From Streptomyces antimycoticus (lineage in GTDB: Bacteria > Actinomycetota > Actinomycetes > Streptomycetales > Streptomycetaceae), in NCBI RefSeq assembly GCF_005405925.1, contig NZ_BJHV01000001.1, forward strand, positions 7,812,001-7,876,000: a stretch of DNA of 64,000 bases, written 5' to 3'. Below are positions 1-9,919 of this stretch, piece by piece (the first letter of the stretch is position 1; every line of letters begins with the position of its first letter). The translations under genes were made by a program, and so were the position numbers. Under the pieces are notes generated by a model. That model saw nothing but the letters and a program-made list of their open reading frames with translations. It did not search any database and was not told where the DNA came from.

Positions 1-214
1 AGACTGGGACCCCGACCCGGCCCACCTCGCCGCGGGCGAGGATGTGGTCGGGGTCGTAGCCGGTCTGGGTGGGCAGGTCGAAGGCGACCGAGAGCCCGGT
101 CTGGCCCTTGGCCAGGTTGCGCCGGTACAGCTCGTTGGACGCCTCGGCGGTGGAGTGCCCGGCGTAGGTGCGCATCAGCCAGGGCCGGTCCTTGGGGCGG
201 GGTGTGCCACTCAT
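1..214 (-). CDS. meaA: MeaA, ethylmalonyl-CoA mutase, N-terminal part (runs off the left edge)
   Basis: About 71 codons of the N-terminus are present, and the rest lies beyond the window. The reading begins [19 protein letters not shown] and continues through [13 protein letters not shown], which is the signature start of the B12-dependent acyl-CoA mutases of the MeaA/methylmalonyl-CoA mutase large-subunit family. MeaA converts ethylmalonyl-CoA to methylsuccinyl-CoA in the ethylmalonyl-CoA pathway. Its start codon overlaps the stop of the upstream ccr gene by one base (TGATG), so the two are translationally coupled. That context supports MeaA over the ordinary methylmalonyl-CoA mutase. The domain that binds cobalamin is not visible here. 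Confidence 0.9.
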   Translation of the reverse strand, partial: MSGTPRPKDRPWLMRTYAGHSTAEASNELYRRNLAKGQTGLSVAFDLPTQTGYDPDHILARGEVGRVGVPV

Positions 215-1623
215 CAGATGTCCCGGCTGTGCTTGGTGGTCCGCTCCGACGAGTCGTCGCGGCTGTGCTTGGTGGTCCGCTCCGACGAGTCGTCGCGGAA
301 CAGGTTGATGCCGTCGATGTGCTGCTCGCGCATCGCCTGGTCGCGCACGCCCATGCCCTCCTCGGGGGCCAGGCACAGCACGCCGACCTTGCCCTGGTGG
401 AGGTTGCGGTGGACGTCGTACGCGGCCTGTCCGGTGTCCTCCAGCCGGTAGGTCTTGGACAGCGTCGGGTGGATCTTGCCCTTGGCGATCAGGCGGTTGG
501 CCTCCCACGCCTCGCGGTAGTTGGCGAAGTGCGAGCCGATGATCCGCTTCAGCTGCATCCACAGGTAGCGGTTGTCGTACTCGTGGGTGTAGCCGGAGGT
601 CGAGGCGCAGGTGACGATCGTGCCGCCCTTACGGGTGACATAGACGGACGCGCCGAAGGTCTCCCGGCCCGGGTGCTCGAAGACGATGTCCACGTCCTCG
701 CCGCCGGTCAGCTCGCGGATCTTCTTGCCGAACCGCTTCCACTCGCGCGGGTCCTGGGTGCCGTCGTCCTTCCAGAACGCGTAATCCTCGGCGGTGCGGT
801 CGATGATCGCCTCGGCGCCCATCCGCCGGCAGATCTCGGCCTTCTGCGGCGAGGAGACCACGCAGATCGGGTTGGCGCCGCCGGCCAGCGCGAACTGGGT
901 GGCGTAGGAGCCGAGCCCACCGCTCGCGCCCCAGATCAGGACGTTGTCGCCCTGCTTCATCCCGGCGCCGTTACGGGAGACGAGCTGCCGGTAGGCGGTG
1001 GAGTTGACCAGGCCCGGGGCGGCCGCCTCCTCCCAGCTCAGATGCTTGGGCTTGGGCATCAGCTGGTTGGACTTGACCAGGGCGATCTCGGCGAGCCCGC
1101 CGAAGTTGGTCTCGAAGCCCCAGATGCGCTGTTCGGGGTCGAGCATGGTGTCGTTGTGGCCGTCGGAGCTCTCCAGCTCGACCGACAGACAGTGCGCGAC
1201 CACCTCGGCGCCCGGCTGCCAGGCGTTCACACCGGGGCCGGTGCGCAGCACGACGCCCGCGAGGTCGGAGCCGATGATGTGGTACGGCAGGTCGTGCCGC
1301 TTGGCCAGGGGGGAGAGCTTGCCGTACCGCTCCAGGAAACCGAAGGTCGGCAGCGGCTCGAAGATCGAGGTCCACACGGAGTTGTAGTTGACCGAGCTGG
1401 CCATCACGGCGACGAGTGCCTCTCCGGGGCCGAGCTCCGGCACCGGCACCTCGTCCACGTGCAACGACTTGCGGGGGTCCTTCTCCCGGGTGGTGAGGCC
1501 CGCGAACATCTCGGCCTCGTCCTTGCGCACGGTCACCGCGCGGTACGACTCGGGGATGCGCAGTGCCGCGAAGTCCTCGGGTGCTGTGTCCGACGCCAGG
1601 ATCGCGTCAAGTATCTCGTTCAT
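214..1623 (-). CDS. ccr: Crotonyl-CoA carboxylase/reductase
   Basis: This 469-residue MDR-superfamily enzyme makes ethylmalonyl-CoA by NADPH- and CO2-dependent reductive carboxylation of crotonyl-CoA. It feeds the ethylmalonyl-CoA pathway and polyketide extender-unit supply. The sequence follows actinobacterial Ccr closely: an N-terminal [11 protein letters not shown] start, the family stretch [17 protein letters not shown] near residue 80, the nucleotide-binding segment [16 protein letters not shown], and [13 protein letters not shown] in the C-terminal third. I chose the ATG at 1623 because GGAGG lies seven bases upstream. A longer frame reaches 1857 but lacks family similarity. The C-terminus is odd: a 36-bp in-frame tandem duplication gives [12 protein letters not shown] twice just before the last residues. 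Its stop overlaps the meaA start. Confidence 0.96.
   Translation of the reverse strand: MNEILDAILASDTAPEDFAALRIPESYRAVTVRKDEAEMFAGLTTREKDPRKSLHVDEVPVPELGPGEALVAVMASSVNYNSVWTSIFEPLPTFGFLERYGKLSPLAKRHDLPYHIIGSDLAGVVLRTGPGVNAWQPGAEVVAHCLSVELESSDGHNDTMLDPEQRIWGFETNFGGLAEIALVKSNQLMPKPKHLSWEEAAAPGLVNSTAYRQLVSRNGAGMKQGDNVLIWGASGGLGSYATQFALAGGANPICVVSSPQKAEICRRMGAEAIIDRTAEDYAFWKDDGTQDPREWKRFGKKIRELTGGEDVDIVFEHPGRETFGASVYVTRKGGTIVTCASTSGYTHEYDNRYLWMQLKRIIGSHFANYREAWEANRLIAKGKIHPTLSKTYRLEDTGQAAYDVHRNLHQGKVGVLCLAPEEGMGVRDQAMREQHIDGINLFRDDSSERTTKHSRDDSSERTTKHSRDI
224..295 (-). repeat. 36-bp in-frame tandem duplication at the 3' end of ccr
   Basis: Two identical 36-bp units (224-259 and 260-295) each encode the 12 residues [12 protein letters not shown] in ccr. 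The array ends eight bases before the ccr stop codon. The frame is preserved, so only the C-terminal tail is lengthened. Confidence 0.95.
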
Positions 1624-1989
1624 CGGTGCCTCCGGCGAGGCGTCCAGGGGGACGCCTGAGGGAACGCTGGGCTCGTGACGGGTGATGCTGATGCGGTGCC
1701 GTCGGTTCGGCGGAGGTGGTGCTCGATGCGGCGCGGGTGGCGCCGGTTGCCTGGTGACGCAGGCGTTGTCCGGGCGCACAAAGCGGTTTGCGGGGACAGC
1801 CGACGCACGAAGGTTGGCAGTGCGCCGGCCGCCCGGACTCCACTCACCGTATGGCACGCTGTGCCACCTCGCAAGACACTGCGTGCCAACAAATTCCCTC
1901 AGTTGTCATCTCGGCTGCACACATGAGCAGTGACGGCCGCCCCCGGATGGGGCGGCCGTCACTGTGGGTCTGCGGTGAGGTGCGTCTCG
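1624..1989. other. Intergenic region: ccr promoter side and GH95 3' side
   Basis: There is no convincing gene in these 366 bases. The part next to ccr should hold its promoter. A palindrome, TGGCAC-gct-GTGCCA, lies at about 1853-1867 and is followed by GTGCCA/TGCGTGCC half-site-like sequence, so it is a possible operator. The distal part holds the terminator hairpin annotated at 1928-1964. Confidence 0.5.
1928..1964 (-). terminator. Hairpin terminator downstream of the GH95-like gene
   Basis: A near-perfect stem pairs CAGTGACGGCCGCCCC with GGGGCGGCCGTCACTG around a five-base loop. It begins 26 bases past the GH95 stop codon. There is no T-tract, as is usual in Streptomyces. Confidence 0.75.
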
Positions 1990-4857
1990 TCAGTCGTTCT
2001 TCTCCAGCGAGAGCGCGAAGACATGGGCCCGTGCGGTGCCCGAGGGGGCGGTCAGTGTGATCGCCGACAGCTCCTTGGCCGGGTCCAGCTCCACCACCTG
2101 GTGGAAGATCGCGGCCTTGGTGCCCAACGGGCCGGTGCGGGTGTGGATCTGGCTCGTCCGCACCGCCTCCGTCTCGCCGTACGCCGGGCCCGACATCCAG
2201 CCCGTGAGCTGGATGGTCAGCGTGCCCGTGGAGCCGTCGGCGTACGTGGCCTCGGCCGGCACGGACACATTGCCGGTGTCGCCCGCGCCCAGCACATGCA
2301 GCTTGGCGTAGCTGCCCGCCGGGACCGCGACCTTCTGGCCCGCCGCGATCACGTTGTTGTCGGAGCCCTCGCTGCCGTTGGTGAACGCGAAGGTGATCCC
2401 GTCGTCCTCGGTCTGCCCGGTCTGCGGCAGCTGCGCCATCGGATAGGTGCGGCCCGTACCGTCGAAGTCGCCGTCCCCGTAGTACATCTCGGTGGTGATG
2501 GCGTCGTTGTCGAAGTGCCCGGTCAGATCGACCTGGGTGACCGCGCCCGCCTGCGGCAGCTCCGGCAGGCCCCAGGGCTCGGCCGGGGTGGTGACCATCA
2601 CCGGGGCGACCCGGAAGTCCGGCCGGGTGCCCGCCGGATAGATCACTGCCTCGTCCTCCCGGTCCAGCTCCAGCTCGATCTCGCCGTTCCCCAGGTCACG
2701 CCACTTCGGCGCGGGGCCGCCGACCCCGGCGACCGCGACCCGGCCGACGATCGAGTGGCGGACCCGGCAGGGCTCCCCGGCCAGGCTGCGCACCCGCACC
2801 CAGCGTGTCCTGCCGCCCGTGCGCACCGCGCTGACCAGGAACGCGCCCTCGGTACGGAAGTCGTGCAGCGTGACGTCCTGCCACTCGCCCGGCACCCCGG
2901 GGAAGAAGCGGATGGTCCCGCCCCAGCTCTGGCAGAGCATGTCGTGGATCGCCTGCGCACCCGACAGCGGGGTCTCGATCACCGGACCCGCCTCGTAGTA
3001 GTGGGTATTGGGCTGGATGAACCGCGCCACCAGCTCCCGCAGATACGTCAGCGCGTCATCGCCGCGCCCCATCTGGGTGGAGATCGAGGCCGCGCCCGAG
3101 AAGCTGTAGCCGCGCAGCGCGCCCTCGAAGCTGATCCAGTGCTTCAGTGAGCGGGCGATCAGGTCCCGGTGCTCCTGCTGGTCCCAATTGACCAGGTAGA
3201 GCGGGTAGACCGAGAGCATATGGGAGTAGTGGCGGTGGGATTTGGCGAAGGGGACACCGGTGCCGATCATGAAGCCGTTCTCGTCCACCGGATAGTCGAC
3301 CAGCTTCTCCAGCACCTCGCGCCACTTGGGTGCCAGCGGATCGTCCTTGCCCAGCAACTCGACCGTCGTCAGCAGGGTCTGGCAGGACCAGCGCAGCAAC
3401 GCCAGGTCGTAGTTGCAGTCCGGGGCCGCGCCGTACTCGGGCGAGAAGGTCTTCGGCAGATGCAGCCTGCCGTCCGACTGCTCGGTGAGAAAGTGCAGGT
3501 AGTAGTTGGTGGAGCGGCGCAGCAGCGGATAGAGCACATCCTCCAGCACGCCCCGGTCCATGGTGTGGCGGTAGGTCAGCCAGACGTTGTGCAGCGCCCA
3601 GGGCAGATTGCCGACCTCGGGGGAGTCCCCGACACCCGGCACCGGGACCGTGCCGTTGTCCTCGCACTGCGCGTCCGTGGAGCGCCGCAGCCCGGCCGAG
3701 TCGGCGCGGTACTCGGGCTTGAGGGCGCCGATGAGCACATCGGTGTTCTCGGCCAGGGTGCGCGGAATCGCGTCCAGCTCCAGGTGGTTGGAGCCGTGGA
3801 CCGGCCAGTACTCCAGCTGGACGTTGAGGTTCCACCACACGCCGGGCCAGGGGGTCGGCTCCACCCACGGGCCGGTCGTGGCCATGACGGGCGCGTGCTC
3901 ACGGGCGGCGCAGGCCAGCTTGTAGAGCTGGATCCAGTAGAAGCTCTGCAGCATCCCGTCGGGCACCGAGATGAAGCTCTTGCGGTAGAAGCGGTGCCAC
4001 CACTCGTAGTGGGTGCGCCGCAGGCTGGAGACCGGCAGCGCCGACGCCTTGCGCACGGTGGTCCGGGCCCGGCCCTCCGCGTCCGTACCGGGGTGGGAGT
4101 GCGCCACGGCCAGGTAGTACGTGCGCTCCCGGCCGCTGCCGCGCTGCCGGTACGCGCTCACCGTCTGCCCGCCCGCCACCAGCGACTGGACGGTGATGCC
4201 GAGCCCGTCCTCGGTGCGGGTGACCGGGGCCGGGTTGGGCTCGAAGCCCTTCGGCGGATCCTCGCGGACGATGCGCGGGCTGACCGCCGGTGACGGCTTG
4301 AACTCCCAGCGGAATCCCTCCTCGCCGGCGCTCGCCTCGACGGTGGCCAGCAGCATGGTGCGGTCGTTGTGCACCAGGGCGCGGAGTTTGAGCTTCCCCT
4401 TGTCCGTGGTGATCGTGCCGCGCAGTTCGGCGTTCCACAGCTCCAGCCGCAGATCGACGCCGGTGATGGCGCCGACCGGGCGCAGCAGCAGATTGCCGAC
4501 CGGAAGCCGTGCCACGCCCCAGTCGCTGCCGCCTTCGGCGGGCCGGTGGTCCTGCACCTCGCTGTGGTGGATGGTGAACCGCAGCGCGTTCTCGCCGGGC
4601 TCCTGATAGATCATCGAGCCGAGCAGCCCATTGCCCAGAAAGGGTCCCTCGTACCAGGTTCTCGGCAAGCGCTTCCAGACCAGATCCTGCCCGCCCAGAA
4701 AGCGCTCCCACTCCCGGTCGGTGCGCATGCCCCGCAGGGCCACCGACTGCTGTGGCTGGGCGGCCGCCTCCTGTTCGGGGAGGGCCGCACCGACGGCCGT
4801 GCTCGCGGCCGCGCCCGCCGCCACCCGGCCCAGGAACCCACGTCTGCTGACTGGCAT
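1990..4857 (-). CDS. Secreted GH95-like glycoside hydrolase (alpha-L-fucosidase/galactosidase family)
   Basis: This 955-residue protein opens with a twin-arginine signal (SRRGFLGRVAAGAAAS), so it is folded before export. The central domain matches the GH95 catalytic region. Around residue 320, WWNLNVQLEYWPV carries the N-x-N-x-Q motif. Further on come TFSPEYGAAPDCNY (the SPE acid segment) and HRHYSHMLSVYPLY (the HRHxSHL motif). A C-terminal beta-sandwich of about 200 residues (DLTGHFDNDAIT onward) is probably non-catalytic. GH95 enzymes act on alpha-1,2-L-fucosides or L-galactosides; the exact substrate cannot be read here. The ATG at 4857 is preferred because GGGAG lies nine bases upstream; ATGs at 4863 and 4866 are alternatives. 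The gene is divergent from a GH97-like gene, which suggests shared carbohydrate control. Confidence 0.82.
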   Translation of the reverse strand: MPVSRRGFLGRVAAGAAASTAVGAALPEQEAAAQPQQSVALRGMRTDREWERFLGGQDLVWKRLPRTWYEGPFLGNGLLGSMIYQEPGENALRFTIHHSEVQDHRPAEGGSDWGVARLPVGNLLLRPVGAITGVDLRLELWNAELRGTITTDKGKLKLRALVHNDRTMLLATVEASAGEEGFRWEFKPSPAVSPRIVREDPPKGFEPNPAPVTRTEDGLGITVQSLVAGGQTVSAYRQRGSGRERTYYLAVAHSHPGTDAEGRARTTVRKASALPVSSLRRTHYEWWHRFYRKSFISVPDGMLQSFYWIQLYKLACAAREHAPVMATTGPWVEPTPWPGVWWNLNVQLEYWPVHGSNHLELDAIPRTLAENTDVLIGALKPEYRADSAGLRRSTDAQCEDNGTVPVPGVGDSPEVGNLPWALHNVWLTYRHTMDRGVLEDVLYPLLRRSTNYYLHFLTEQSDGRLHLPKTFSPEYGAAPDCNYDLALLRWSCQTLLTTVELLGKDDPLAPKWREVLEKLVDYPVDENGFMIGTGVPFAKSHRHYSHMLSVYPLYLVNWDQQEHRDLIARSLKHWISFEGALRGYSFSGAASISTQMGRGDDALTYLRELVARFIQPNTHYYEAGPVIETPLSGAQAIHDMLCQSWGGTIRFFPGVPGEWQDVTLHDFRTEGAFLVSAVRTGGRTRWVRVRSLAGEPCRVRHSIVGRVAVAGVGGPAPKWRDLGNGEIELELDREDEAVIYPAGTRPDFRVAPVMVTTPAEPWGLPELPQAGAVTQVDLTGHFDNDAITTEMYYGDGDFDGTGRTYPMAQLPQTGQTEDDGITFAFTNGSEGSDNNVIAAGQKVAVPAGSYAKLHVLGAGDTGNVSVPAEATYADGSTGTLTIQLTGWMSGPAYGETEAVRTSQIHTRTGPLGTKAAIFHQVVELDPAKELSAITLTAPSGTARAHVFALSLEKND

Positions 4858-4866
4858 CCCCATCAT

Positions 4867-5005
4867 CTCCCGTCCCCAAAGCGATCAGATTGATCCGATG
4901 ATTTGGCTAGACGGGAGCGTAGGAACGGGCTAATGATGCGTCAAGGTAGGCGATTGCTCTGATGTATCGAGCTCCGCATCGAGGTGCGGTGTACGAGGAG
5001 GAACG
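4867..5005. promoter_or_regulatory. Divergent promoter region between the two glycoside hydrolases
   Basis: These 139 bases separate the two divergent GH starts. The stretch at about 4883-4903 holds two similar GATC-x-GAT halves in direct orientation (GATCAGATT, GATCCGATGATT), which may be one operator serving both genes. The promoter elements themselves are not certain. A strong GAGGAGG precedes the GH97 start. Confidence 0.4.
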
Positions 5006-6855
5006 ATGCATACGGCACGATCAAAGGTCACCAGAGCCGTGGCCGCGCTCGCCTGCGCGGCCGCCGTGCTGGTGCCGCTCCGGGCGGCGGCGGCATCGGA
5101 CGGTCGTGCGCAGGACTGGCGACTGACCGGAAAGGGGCAGGTCAGCGGCGAGCTCAGACTGAGCAACGAGGGCGGTCTTACGCTGGCCGCGCGCCATGGC
5201 GCCACCACCGTGCTGCGGCCGTCGGGCCTGGGCATCCGCACCGCGGAGACCGATTTCAGCAAGGGCTTGCGGTTCGCCGGGCGCAGCGACCGTAAGGTCC
5301 ACGAGACCTATACGACCACCACCGGCCGCCGCACCCACCACACCTCCGACGCCTCCGAGTCGACCTTCACCTTCCGCAAGGACGGGCGGACGCTGAAGGT
5401 GGTCATCCGGGTGGCGGCCGACGGGCTGGCCTACCGCTATGTGATGCCGGACAAGGGGACGGTCACCGTCCTCGGCGAGCACTCGGAGTTCGCCGTCCCG
5501 CCGTCCGCCGACTCCTTCCTCCTGCCGTACGACAACGGCCGCCAGGACTACGAATCCGCCCATGACCACGGCACGGTCGCCGACGCGAAGGCGGGCGACT
5601 ACGGCTATCCGTCGCTCTTCCACATCGGCAAGAGCTGGATGCTGATCGAGGAAGCGGACCTGAACAGCTCGTACGGCGGCTCCCGGCTCGCCCTCGACTC
5701 CGCCACCGACCGCTTCGAGCTCACCCTCCCCGACCCCGCCGAGGTCAGCGGCCCCGGGCTGACCACGCCTTGGCGCACCATGGTCATCGGGGATCTCGCC
5801 ACCGTCACCGAGAGCGATCTGCCGACCGATCTGGCCGCCCCTCGAAGGTCGCCGACACCTCATGGATCAAGCCGGGCCGGGCGGCGTGGTCCTGGTGGTC
5901 GGACGGGCAGAGCCCGACCAGCCTGGACGCCCAGAAGAAGTTCGTGGACTTCGCGGCGCGCGAGGGCTGGGAGTACATCCTGGTGGACTCGGGCTGGAGC
6001 GACTCCTGGATGCCCGAGCTGACCGCGTACGCCAAGGAGAAGGGCGTCGGCGTGTGGCTGTGGGCCCGCTGGCAGACCATCGACGCACAGAGCGAGCGCG
6101 ACCGGCTGTTCCCGCTGTGGAAGTCCTGGGGGGTCGCCGGGCTGAAGATCGACTTCCTGGAGTCGGACGGCCAGGACCGGATGCGCTGGTACGACGCGGT
6201 CTTCAAGGACAGCGCCCGGAACCAGCTGATGCTGAACTTCCACGGCGCCACCATCCCGCGCGGCCAGGAGCGGACCTGGCCGCAACTGATGAGCACCGAG
6301 GCGGTCAAGGGCGCCGAGGGCACCCGCCCCAAGCCGGGCCGCCAGCCCTTCCCGGCGGCGCACTACACGACCCTGCCCTTCACCCGGAACCTCATCGGGC
6401 CCATGGACTTCACACCGGTGACCTTCACGGGCGTACGGCCCACGAGTGACGCGGCCGAACTCGCGCTCTCGGTCGTCTACGAGTCCGGGGTGCAGCACTT
6501 CGCCGACAGCGTGGAGTCGTACGAGAGCCGGCCGCAGGAGCTGAAGTTCCTGAACCAGGTGCCCACGGTGTGGGACGAGACGCACCTGGTCGACGGCGAC
6601 CCCGGCGACCGCGCCGTCCTGGCCCGCCGCTCCGGCGACAGCTGGTACCTGGGCGCGATCACCTCGGGCGAGGCCCGCACGCTGGACGAGCCGCTGAGCT
6701 TCCTCGGCAAGGGCGGCTGGCGGATCGAGGTGTGGAAGGACGGTCCGGACGGCAAGGTCGTCACCGAAACCCACGAGGTCACACGGGACTCGCGGCTCTC
6801 GGTGGACGTCCCGAAGAACGGCGGCTTCGCCGCCAAGCTGACCAAGACCGGCTGA
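5006..6855 (+). CDS. Secreted GH97-like glycoside hydrolase (frameshifted as sequenced)
   Basis: The full-length product would be 616 residues with a Sec signal (ALACAAAVLVPLRAAAA). The N-terminal beta-sandwich runs to about residue 280. The TIM barrel then begins at WIKPGRAAWSWWSDG and includes GLKIDFLESDGQ, where the Asp of KIDF matches the nucleophile of retaining GH97 members, and TEAVKGAEG, a candidate acid/base region. A beta-sandwich closes the protein. GH97 enzymes hydrolyse alpha-glucosides or alpha-galactosides; the KIDF Asp favours the retaining group. The frame breaks at the C-run 5838-5841 (…DLAAP|SKVADTSW…), and one extra C restores it. The length then becomes a multiple of three. 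GAGGAGG precedes the ATG. Confidence 0.82.
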
Positions 6856-6865
6856 CGCGCCCGCA

Positions 6866-6890
6866 CCGCCCCGGCCCGGCACCGGGGCGG
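6866..6890 (+). terminator. Hairpin after the GH97-like gene
   Basis: A nine-base-pair GC stem (CCGCCCCGG with CCGGGGCGG) with a seven-base loop starts 11 bases past the stop. More GC-rich inverted sequence follows up to about 6950, so this may be a compound terminator between two convergent genes. Confidence 0.55.
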
Positions 6891-7141
6891 CGCCGAGCCG
6901 GGCCCGGGGCCCGGCGGGGCGGGACCTGCCTGTGGGGGGCGGGTCCCGCCCCTCCGTGTCCGACCTTGGGCCCGCAAGCGGGGCGGCCCCCGCCGCTGAT
7001 CCCCGCCGCGACGGCGAGACGCCCGACGGCGGAGTCCGGCCGTGCCGAACCGTCCGTACCGGCGGCCACTCCAGCCCATGACGTGGGTCACCCGGCCCGG
7101 GAGGCGAGCTCCGGACCGGCGCCCCCGGACGCCCGCCAGAG

Positions 7142-7965
7142 CTACCGCTTAAGCGCTTCCTTGATCGTGCGCATCACCTCGGCCAGTGGCGCATCCGTCC
7201 GCGCCACCATCACCACCACCTCGTCCTCGTCCGTCGCCGACACCGTCGCCGCGGGGCGGCTGCCGGACGGGAGGGGCGGGCGCCGATGCCGCTCCCGAAG
7301 GTTTCGCGGACGATCGCGAAGGCGTGGTCCAGCTGGGTCTCCACATCGCCCTGGCCACCCGCCCGCAGCCAGCGTCGCAGCACATGGTTGTGGGCCGTGA
7401 CCACGGCCGACGCGGCGACCTCGGCCAGCAGCGGATCGTCGTCGCCGTCGTGGTGGGCGCCTTCGTCGAAGTGGCCCAGCAGATAGCGGGTGAACAGCCG
7501 CTCGTAGCGGGCCACCGAGGCGATCTCCCGCTCCCGCAGCGCCGGTACCTCACGGGTCAGCCGGTAGCGCTCCACGGAGACGGTCGGCGCGGCCGCGTAC
7601 ATCCGCATGACCTCCTTGATCCCGCGGCACACGGTGTCCAGGGGGTGCTCATGCGGAGGTGCCGCGTCCAGCACCGCCGCCGCCCGCACCAACGTGTCGT
7701 CGTGGTCCGGGAAGATCGCCTCTTCCTTGGAGCGGAAGTGCCGGAAGAAGGTGCGGCGGGCCACTCCCGCCCTGGCCGCGATCTCGTCGACGGTCGTCGC
7801 CTCGTACCCCTGCGTCGCGAACAACTCCATGGCCGCGGCCGCGAGTTTGCGGCGCATGGACAGACGTTGAGCCGCGGCGCGGCGACTTCCCGCGCTCTCA
7901 CCGCCACCGGATGAGGGGGATCGCTTCGTACGCTCCGTACGTGTGGCCTTCACGGGCTGGGACAT
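7142..7965 (-). CDS. TetR-family regulator of the ethylmalonyl-CoA region (frameshifted as sequenced)
   Basis: A TetR-type helix-turn-helix lies near residues 35-80 (ATTVDEIAARAGVARRTFFRHF) and is followed by an all-helical ligand domain. The gene stands between the ccr block and the 3-hydroxyacyl-CoA dehydrogenase, so it probably controls these genes in response to an acyl-CoA. The first frame runs into low-complexity Arg/Pro codons, but a -1 shift gives EVVVMVARTDAPLAEVMRTI and a stop at 7142, which looks like a real C-terminal helix. The break maps to the G-run 7253-7256, where one added base restores 274 codons. The start at 7965 is chosen from family alignment; no clear ribosome-binding site is visible. 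Confidence 0.82.
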
Positions 7966-8080
7966 GTGGGGAACGTAACACGCTTGTGAGTGCCGGTGCG
8001 GGGGCAGACCGACGGAAGGCTCCAGCAGCCCGCCCCACCCGGAACCGGACTCAGACGGTCCGCCCCACCCGGAGCAGAAT

Positions 8081-9919
8081 TCAGGCCTTTGCATACTCGC
8101 GGAAGCCGCGCCCGGTCTTGCGCCCCAGGCACCCCGCGGCCACCAGATGCTCCAGCAGCGGCGCCGGCGCCAGGCCCGGTTCACGGAACTCCCGGTGCAG
8201 CACCCGCTCGATGGCCAGCGACACATCGAGCCCCACGACATCGAGCAGTTCGAAGGGGCCCATCGGATAGCCGCCGCCCAGCTTCATCGCGGCGTCGATG
8301 GCGTCCGGGGTTGCGTAGTGCTCCTGCACCATCTTCACCGCGTTGTTGAGGTATGGGAACAGCAGGGCGTTCACGATGAAGCCCGCCCGGTCGCCGCAGT
8401 CCACCGGATGCTTGCCCACCGCCGCGCACACCGCGTGCGCGGTCGCGCGCACATCGTCCGCGGTCAGCACGGTGCGCACCACCTCGACCAGCTTCATCGC
8501 GGGCGCCGGGTTGAAGAAGTGCAGGCCCACCACGTCCTGCGGGCGGGAGGTCGCCCGTGCGCAGGCCACGACCGGCAGCGAGGAGGTGGTCGTGGCCAGC
8601 ACCGCACCCGGTTTGCAGACCTTGTCGAGCACCTTGAAGAGCTCCTGCTTGACGACCAGGTCCTCGGCCACCGCCTCCACGGCAAGATCCACCTCGGCGA
8701 ACGCGTCGAGTGCGTCGGCCGCGGTGATCCGCTCCAGCGCCTGCTCCCGGGCCTGCTTGGTCATCCGCCCCTTGGACACCGACCTTTCCAGGGATTTCCC
8801 TATGCGGGCCTTGGCCCGCTCGGCCTTCTCCAGGGTCCGGCCGGCCAGCACCACCTCCAGACCCGCCTTCGCGAAGACCTCGGCGATCCCGGAGGCCATC
8901 GTGCCCGAGCCGGCGACGCCCACGGCGCGCACCGGACGCGCCCCTTCCGTGGAGTGCCGCACCTCGGCCGCCGCGGCGTCCGGGACGACGGTGGCGCTGC
9001 CCGGCGCCTCGTACGTGTAGAAGCCGCGGCCCGCCTTACGGCCGGTGAGACCGGCCTCGGAGAGCTGCCCCAGGATCGGCGCGGGCGCGTGCAGCCGGTC
9101 GCCGGAGGCGGCGTACATGGCCTCCAGGACGGTGCGGGCGGTGTCGATGCCGATCAGGTCGAGCAGGGCCAGCGGGCCCATCGGCAGCCCGCAGCCGAGC
9201 CGCATCGCGGCGTCGATGTCCTCCCGCGCCGCGTACTTGGCCTCGTACATCGCGGCGGCCTGGTTGAGATAGCCGAACAGCAGCCCGTCGGCGACGAATC
9301 CGGGCCGGTCGCCGAGTGCCACCGGCTCCTTGCCCAGATCGCGGGCGAGGGCGGTGACCGCCTCGACGGCCGCGGGGGCGGTCAGCACGCTGGAGACGAT
9401 CTCGACGAGCTTCATCGCGGGCGCCGGATTGAAGAAGTGCAGGCCCAAGACCCGCTCCGGATGGGCGGATTCGGCGGCCAGCCGGGTCACCGACAGCGCG
9501 TTGGTGCCGGTCGCGACGATCGCCGTGGGGCTGATGACGGTGTCCAGCTCCGCGAAGACCTCGTGCTTGGTGTCGTAGTCCTCGGGCACCACCTCGATCA
9601 CCAGCTCCGCGTCGGCGGCGGCGCGCAGATCGGTGGAGATGCGGAAGCGGTCGAGGATCCCGGCGCGCTCCCGCTCGGTGATCCGCTCGCGGTGCACGGC
9701 GCGGGCGGTGGCGACCTCGAGCGCGGTGACGGCTCGGCGGCAGGCGCCTTCGTTGACGTCGATGCCGATCACCTCGCGGCCCGCCCGGGCCAGGATTTCG
9801 GCGATGCCGGTGCCCATCGTGCCGAGCCCGACGACGGCGACAGTAGTGAGCGGGGCCCGGGAGGGGGAGAGATCAGAGGGGGACGTAGTGCTGACGCCGG
9901 TGTGTGGGAGACGGTCCAT
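8081..9919 (-). CDS. Double-module 3-hydroxyacyl-CoA dehydrogenase
   Basis: This 612-residue protein contains two complete 3-hydroxyacyl-CoA dehydrogenase copies in tandem. Each has an NAD-binding Rossmann loop (VVGLGTMGTGIAEI near residue 25; GVAGSGTMASGIAEV near residue 325), the catalytic HFFNPAPAMKLVE segment and a C-terminal helical dimerisation domain ending in GRKxGRGF. It should oxidise or form 3-hydroxybutyryl-CoA and feed crotonyl-CoA to Ccr. Homologues next to ccr in other Streptomyces have the same double layout. The ATG at 9919 has GGAG about eight bases upstream. Upstream in-frame codons extend the frame to 10063 but look non-coding. Confidence 0.9.
   Translation of the reverse strand: MDRLPHTGVSTTSPSDLSPSRAPLTTVAVVGLGTMGTGIAEILARAGREVIGIDVNEGACRRAVTALEVATARAVHRERITERERAGILDRFRISTDLRAAADAELVIEVVPEDYDTKHEVFAELDTVISPTAIVATGTNALSVTRLAAESAHPERVLGLHFFNPAPAMKLVEIVSSVLTAPAAVEAVTALARDLGKEPVALGDRPGFVADGLLFGYLNQAAAMYEAKYAAREDIDAAMRLGCGLPMGPLALLDLIGIDTARTVLEAMYAASGDRLHAPAPILGQLSEAGLTGRKAGRGFYTYEAPGSATVVPDAAAAEVRHSTEGARPVRAVGVAGSGTMASGIAEVFAKAGLEVVLAGRTLEKAERAKARIGKSLERSVSKGRMTKQAREQALERITAADALDAFAEVDLAVEAVAEDLVVKQELFKVLDKVCKPGAVLATTTSSLPVVACARATSRPQDVVGLHFFNPAPAMKLVEVVRTVLTADDVRATAHAVCAAVGKHPVDCGDRAGFIVNALLFPYLNNAVKMVQEHYATPDAIDAAMKLGGGYPMGPFELLDVVGLDVSLAIERVLHREFREPGLAPAPLLEHLVAAGCLGRKTGRGFREYAKA

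Noticed and set aside
202..1659. A 485-codon + strand frame opposite ccr
   Set aside because: It is a shadow of ccr; its composition is Val/Gly/Arg/His-rich and no family is recognisable.
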